The notes beneath the pieces were generated by a model, which was given only the letters and a program-made list of their open reading frames with translations, was not told where the DNA came from and did not search any database. From Ruminococcus sp. CAG:403 (GTDB lineage: Bacteria > Bacillota > Clostridia > Oscillospirales > Ruminococcaceae): a DNA stretch of 9,151 nt. The position numbers and the translations under genes were made by a program. This document shows, piece by piece, positions 5,232 to 9,151 of the stretch. Numbering within the stretch: position 1 is the stretch's first letter; each line of letters begins with the position of its first letter. The stretch is from assembly GCA_000437255.1 (NCBI GenBank), contig FR899044.1, positions 1 to 9,151 on the forward strand, read 5' to 3'.

Positions 5232-7841
5232 ATGGAACTGAAAAATTATCAAAAAGTAGTGATGCGTGATCTGACTGCCTATTTGACACAGCTGAATCAA
5301 GACAATGACTTATTTCAGGCATGGAATCATTACTGGGATGAGAAAGGAATTGCAGTTGGCTTGGGCGGCGTACCTGCCTATAACAATGCAATTTCTGGCG
5401 TGCCACACGTCTGTATGAAAGTTCCTACCGGTGGAGGAAAGACTTTTATGGCTTGTGCAGCAGTTCGCAGAATTTTATCCGAAATGCCAGAGGGAAAATC
5501 AAAAATCGTGGTATGGCTTGTTCCAAGTGACTCCATTCTTTTGCAGACAATTAAAAATCTTTCTGATCCAGAACATCCGTACCGGCGAAGATTGAATACT
5601 GACTTTGCAGGGCGTGTTGGAATCTATACGAAAGAAATGCTTCTGACTGGACAAAATTTCTCTCCAGATACTGTAAGAGAAATGCTAACAGTTTGCATTC
5701 TGAGTTATGGGTCTCTGCGAATTAACAGTAAGAAAAAAGATGTTCGAAAAATTTATCAGGAAAATGGAAATTTACTCCGCTTTGCAGAATACTTCAAAGA
5801 TGACGATGTGCTATTAGCAGATACACCGGATTCGGCACTCATTCAAGTTTTGCGACACCTTTCCCCAATCGTGATTGTAGACGAAAGTCACAATGCTGGT
5901 TCTGATCTGAGTGTGGAGATGTTGAACAACTTGAATCCTTCTTTTGTGTTGGATTTGACTGCAACGCCAAGAAAAAATAGTAATATCATTTCCTATGTTG
6001 ATGCACGAGAATTGAAAAAAGAAAATATGGTAAAGTTACCAGTGATTGTATACAATCGCAATTCCAGAAACAGAGTCATACAAGATGCAATTCAAATGCA
6101 AGGAATTCTGGAAAAGCAAGCTATGACAGAGGAGCAAACATCCGGCAGATACATTCGACCAATTGTTTTGTTTCAAGCACAACCGAAAACAAGTACAGAT
6201 AGTGAAACATTTGAGAAGATCAAGCGATTGCTTTTAGAGTTGAATATTCCAGAAGAGCAAATTGCAATAAAAACGTCAAAAGTTGATACACTTGGGAAAA
6301 CCAACTTGATGCAGCGGGACTGTCCAATTCGATTTATCATCACAGTCAATGCACTCAAAGAGGGGTGGGATTGTCCGTTTGCCTATATTTTGGCATCTCT
6401 TGCAAATAAGACTTCAAAAGTGGATGTAGAACAGATTCTCGGAAGAATTCTTCGACAGCCATATGCAAGGAAACACGCATCTGGATTGCTGAATACTTCT
6501 TATGTATTTACTTGTTCCAATGATTTTCATAACACACTGGAAAACATTGTGAAAGGATTAAATGGGGCTGGATTTAGTCGAAAGGATTATCGGATTGGAG
6601 AAAAAGTTTTATCAGAACTTCCACAGGAGCAGGAAATCCCGATGATTCAACCGCAATTGGAGCCTATTGCTAAGGAAGATTCTTTTTCAGATATTAATCC
6701 ATCTGCGATACAAATCGCACCAATTTCCAGTAATGCAAAACCATTACCAGTGGTTTCTGATGTAACAGCAATGATTACACAAGCACAGCAAATTGCAACA
6801 CAATATGAAGAAGAAATACAGCAAGAAGAATCACTTGGACTGATTGGTGGAGAGTTGGGTGAAATGATGGATCAATATCCGGTACAGGCACAATTTACAG
6901 AAGAAATAAAAGCTCTGCGTTTACCGCAATTTTTTATGCAATCTGTACCAGATCTTTTTGATACCAATGTAGTATTGTTGCAGAAAAACAGTTTGTTGGA
7001 TGGCTTTACATTAAGCGGTCAAGATGCGAATGTAAATATGGCTCTCTCTGTTGGAGAAGGATACATGGTAGACATTCAAGCACAAGGAGAAGCAATTCCG
7101 AAATATAAGCGAATTCCAAGAGCAGAAAGTGAATATCTGCAACAGCTATTTGCAAGAATGGCACCAGAAGAGAAAATAGAAAGCTGTACAAAAAAGATCT
7201 GTCATCAAATCAACAGAGAGAAAGCGTTTGCAACATCGGAAATTGAAGATTACGTTCGCCGAGTGATTGCAAATATGACAGAAGATGAACTTGCAGTGAT
7301 TGAAACATCATTCATCTCTTATGCGGAAAGAATAAAAAGTAAGATTATTTCTTTACAACGAGCGTATCAGGAGAAAAAATTTTATCAATGGGTTGATAGT
7401 GGCAAAATCATCTGCAAGGAATGCTATGCTTTTCCGAATCAAATTGTACCGAAAGCCGCAAATGATTCTGTACCGCTTTCTCTGTATGAAGCAGAATGTG
7501 ATGACTTGAATAAATTTGAAGCGAAATTGCGAGATCTTTTTGCAAGCACAGAAAGTATAGAATGGTGGCATCGTGTAATCGATAGAAAGGGATTTTGCTT
7601 GAATGGATTCATTCACCATTATCCGGACTTCGTTGTAAAGACAAAATCAGGTAAAATTCTTGTTGTTGAAGCAAAGGGAGACGATCGTGATAATAGCGAT
7701 AGTAAGGCAAAATTGAAATTAGGCAAACAATGGGCAGCTTTGTCAGGTTCTAAATATCGTTATTTCATGGTGTTTGATAAGAATCCAATTGAAGGAGCAT
7801 ATAAATTAGAAGATTTTGCTGAATTAATAATTGATTTATAA
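5232..7841 (+). CDS. res: Type III restriction-modification system, ATP-dependent endonuclease (Res subunit)
   Basis: An 869-residue protein with a superfamily 2 helicase/translocase core and a C-terminal nuclease. Visible motifs are an N-terminal Q-motif-like segment (ELKNYQ), Walker A PTGGGKT (65-71), motif Ia WLVPSD (95-100), motif II DESH (217-220), motif III TATP (243-246), motif V EGWDCP (377-382) and motif VI QILGRILRQP (401-410). The nuclease is of the PD-(D/E)XK type: PD (798-799) and EAK (813-815) in IHHYPDFVV...ILVVEAKG. Between them lies a Gln/Glu-rich, probably flexible stretch (about 462-555). With Mod it forms the complex that uses ATP to act along DNA between two head-to-head unmethylated sites and cuts some 25-27 bp from one of them, as known for the family. 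All catalytic motifs are intact and the length is usual, so the system looks functional. It is the second gene of the mod-res unit and ends just before a terminator. Confidence 0.94.
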   Translation: MELKNYQKVVMRDLTAYLTQLNQDNDLFQAWNHYWDEKGIAVGLGGVPAYNNAISGVPHVCMKVPTGGGKTFMACAAVRRILSEMPEGKSKIVVWLVPSDSILLQTIKNLSDPEHPYRRRLNTDFAGRVGIYTKEMLLTGQNFSPDTVREMLTVCILSYGSLRINSKKKDVRKIYQENGNLLRFAEYFKDDDVLLADTPDSALIQVLRHLSPIVIVDESHNAGSDLSVEMLNNLNPSFVLDLTATPRKNSNIISYVDARELKKENMVKLPVIVYNRNSRNRVIQDAIQMQGILEKQAMTEEQTSGRYIRPIVLFQAQPKTSTDSETFEKIKRLLLELNIPEEQIAIKTSKVDTLGKTNLMQRDCPIRFIITVNALKEGWDCPFAYILASLANKTSKVDVEQILGRILRQPYARKHASGLLNTSYVFTCSNDFHNTLENIVKGLNGAGFSRKDYRIGEKVLSELPQEQEIPMIQPQLEPIAKEDSFSDINPSAIQIAPISSNAKPLPVVSDVTAMITQAQQIATQYEEEIQQEESLGLIGGELGEMMDQYPVQAQFTEEIKALRLPQFFMQSVPDLFDTNVVLLQKNSLLDGFTLSGQDANVNMALSVGEGYMVDIQAQGEAIPKYKRIPRAESEYLQQLFARMAPEEKIESCTKKICHQINREKAFATSEIEDYVRRVIANMTEDELAVIETSFISYAERIKSKIISLQRAYQEKKFYQWVDSGKIICKECYAFPNQIVPKAANDSVPLSLYEAECDDLNKFEAKLRDLFASTESIEWWHRVIDRKGFCLNGFIHHYPDFVVKTKSGKILVVEAKGDDRDNSDSKAKLKLGKQWAALSGSKYRYFMVFDKNPIEGAYKLEDFAELIIDL

Positions 7842-7853
7842 AGAATAAATAGT

Positions 7854-7895
7854 AAAAGGCACCTGATATATTTTATGTCCGGTGCTTTTTGTTTT
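7854..7895 (+). terminator. Rho-independent terminator of the defence genes
   Basis: AAAAGGCACC (7854-7863) pairs with GGTGCTTTTT (7881-7890), with one G-T wobble, around a 17-nt loop. It is followed by T-rich GTTTT. It starts 13 nt after the res stop codon, the expected place for the end of the mod-res transcript. Confidence 0.8.
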
Positions 7896-7903
7896 GTACA
7901 GAA

Positions 7904-7927
7904 TTGGAAAAATATAGATTTTTCCAA
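7904..7927. repeat. Perfect 10-bp inverted repeat with 4-nt loop
   Basis: TTGGAAAAAT (7904-7913) and ATTTTTCCAA (7918-7927) are exact reverse complements around ATAG. It lies just past the terminator and has no T-tract of its own downstream. It may be a reinforcing or opposite-strand structure, or an operator. Confidence 0.5.
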
Positions 7928-8045
7928 GTATTCACATTCCAAAAGTGGGGTGTGGATTCATTTGTCCAAACCTTCAAATTTCGTATTAAAAATTTGTGCA
8001 AACATACAAAAAATGCTTTCTATGGTAGAAAACAGCCAAATCATC

Positions 8046-8074
8046 TTGAATTTTCCAATTAAATGTTGTATAAT
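8046..8074 (+). promoter_or_regulatory. Likely promoter of the CHAP-lectin gene
   Basis: TTGAAT (8046-8051), a 17-bp spacer and a perfect TATAAT (8069-8074). The predicted start near 8081 gives a leader of about 160 nt before the ATG at 8242. No other match of this quality is seen between the res terminator and the gene. Confidence 0.55.
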
Positions 8075-8241
8075 TTTATTTAGAATACACGAAACAACTT
8101 TGATAAATCAGCTTTATTTTAGTTGGTATTACAAAAGCGGTTTTTTTAGCTAATATATTACAAAGTCAGAAAGAAGAGATGCAATTTATATACAACTGGT
8201 AAAATACATGATTTTTTACAGAAATAGGATGTGATTATATT

Positions 8242-9151
8242 ATGATAAAAACAAACCTCAAAAAGTTGGTAGCAGTCGTAGTTAGCTTTATATTTATTGG
8301 AATCATTTTAGTAAAACTATCATTAAATACATTTACAGTGTTCGCAATATGCTGTCAAAAAGACGGATTTGATAAAAGTAAATATACATTAACAGGTAAT
8401 ATGGCAGAAGATGTTGCTGCTATTGCCAAGTCGCAAAAAGGAAGAGCACGTTCTGATTTTGGATATACAGAGGCGTGGTGTGATGAATTTGTAGCGGATT
8501 GTATTGAAAATGCTGGTGCTGATTCTTCTATTGTTGCCCATGGCGGAACTGTCGCAGATTTTGAAAAGATTATGAGAAAAGAAAAAGGTGCTGTTGCAGT
8601 TAATTCTCCAAAAGTAGGAGATTTAATATTTTTTTCATGGTCACATGTGGAAATTGTAACAAGTGTAGACGATGGTGTTGTATATTGTGCAGGAGGGAAT
8701 AATCAAGGAAAAAAGTATCCTGGAGGAATATGTGCAGGAGAAAGAAATGCTCAAAGCGTTGCCAATAGTATGAATGGTTCAATTAGATTATACTTAAGAC
8801 CGAATTACAAGAATGATCCCCCTGTCCCCAAAGGTTATGTAATGTCAGAAAGTGAAGGAGCGGGACAGACTATTCCTGATGGGGATTACTGGATTTTATC
8901 TGCACTTAGTAGGAATTTTTGGGTTGACATTCCGGGAGATGAGATTTCTAAGAACGGTGAAAATGTAACAACATACATACGAGAAGTCAATGAGGTTCCT
9001 AGTAAGTATGATGCGTGGACAGTAACCTATCTGAATAATGGATACTATAAAATAAAACAGAAGGATACAGATCTTTGCCTTGATGTTGCTGATGCATCAC
9101 TGTATGCAGGAACAAATGTTCAAATTGTAAATGATAATGGTGCACCAGCAC
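8242..9151 (+). CDS. Secreted CHAP-domain cell-wall hydrolase with ricin-type lectin domain, 3' end cut off
   Basis: 303 residues are visible and the frame is open to the window end. The N-terminus has a Lys-rich head and a hydrophobic segment (about 9-24): a signal peptide, possibly cut after VFA at 33-35, or an uncleaved anchor. A CHAP (cysteine, histidine amidohydrolase/peptidase) domain follows. Candidate catalytic residues are Cys80 in EAWCDEFVADC, His135 in WSHVEIVT and Asn153 in CAGGNN. From about 211 the pattern DGDYWILSAL...YYKIKQKDTDLCLDVADAS is typical of a ricin-type beta-trefoil lectin repeat, here incomplete. Such proteins act outside the cell on peptidoglycan and bind glycans. 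The residue after HV is Glu where the family usually has Gly or Ala. The start ATG has only a modest AGGA 12 nt upstream. It has its own promoter and is separated from res by a terminator, so it is probably not part of the defence system. Confidence 0.8.
   Translation, partial: MIKTNLKKLVAVVVSFIFIGIILVKLSLNTFTVFAICCQKDGFDKSKYTLTGNMAEDVAAIAKSQKGRARSDFGYTEAWCDEFVADCIENAGADSSIVAHGGTVADFEKIMRKEKGAVAVNSPKVGDLIFFSWSHVEIVTSVDDGVVYCAGGNNQGKKYPGGICAGERNAQSVANSMNGSIRLYLRPNYKNDPPVPKGYVMSESEGAGQTIPDGDYWILSALSRNFWVDIPGDEISKNGENVTTYIREVNEVPSKYDAWTVTYLNNGYYKIKQKDTDLCLDVADASLYAGTNVQIVNDNGAPA

Larger units (their letters stand above)
7842..8241. other. AT-rich intergenic spacer after res
   Basis: 400 bp without a gene. 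The only long plus-strand ORF here (7875-8153) starts inside the terminator and has no ribosome site. The stretch holds the res terminator, a second perfect hairpin and a promoter for the secreted protein. About 160 nt of untranslated leader follow the promoter, including a T7 run at 8142-8148 preceded by a weak GCTTT/AAAGC stem; I do not consider that stem secure as a terminator. Confidence 0.6.

Noticed and set aside
7875..8153. 92-residue plus-strand ORF after res
   Set aside because: It begins within the terminator, spans the hairpin and the promoter, and has no ribosome site.
1..9151. CRISPR array, tRNA, rRNA, integrase or transposase
   Set aside because: None seen: no regularly spaced identical repeats of CRISPR size, no tRNA-like fold, and no recombinase motif in any frame.

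Overview
The window looks like DNA from a low-to-mid GC, strictly anaerobic Gram-positive gut bacterium (Bacillota, probably Oscillospiraceae/Ruminococcus-like). This is inferred from strong AGGAGG-type ribosome binding sites, sigma-A style promoters, and a leftmost gene set typical of prophages and integrative elements in that group. The taxonomic call is from recognition only.

Left part (1-1036, minus strand): the start of an early operon of a prophage or integrative element, read right to left. It holds a small sigma-70-like helix-turn-helix regulator with a cysteine cluster (1036-560), a 26-residue micro-protein (481-401), a 107-residue protein of the phage family usually mislabelled 'rRNA biogenesis protein rrp5' (394-71), and the first 27 codons of a DUF2800 nuclease-like protein (81-1) whose start overlaps the previous gene.

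Divergent boundary (1037-1417): no gene, but dense in structure. A roughly 100-bp imperfect palindrome (1091-1190) lies next to a possible minus-strand promoter. A plus-strand extended -10 promoter (about 1231-1259) precedes two copies of a triple GGAC(A/G) motif. The motifs sit exactly 10 bp apart within each copy, the copies are exactly 73 bp apart, and a strong hairpin lies between them.

Central part (1418-7841, plus strand): an anti-phage defence module. The first gene encodes a 713-residue NACHT-type STAND NTPase (bacterial NLR-like). It is followed by a complete type III restriction-modification pair, mod (3636-5219) and res (5232-7841), coupled to each other and supplied with their own consensus promoter in the 76-bp gap after the NTPase gene. 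A rho-independent terminator (7854-7895) closes the block. NTPase and restriction system presumably give layered immunity: the type III enzyme cuts unmodified incoming DNA, and the NACHT protein probably responds to infection through an unknown trigger.

Right part (7842-9151): a 400-bp AT-rich spacer with the terminator, a perfect 10-bp hairpin and a good promoter, then the 5' part of a secreted CHAP-domain cell-wall hydrolase with a ricin-type lectin domain, cut by the window end. It seems unrelated to the defence genes. No tRNA, rRNA, CRISPR array, integrase or transposase gene is visible.
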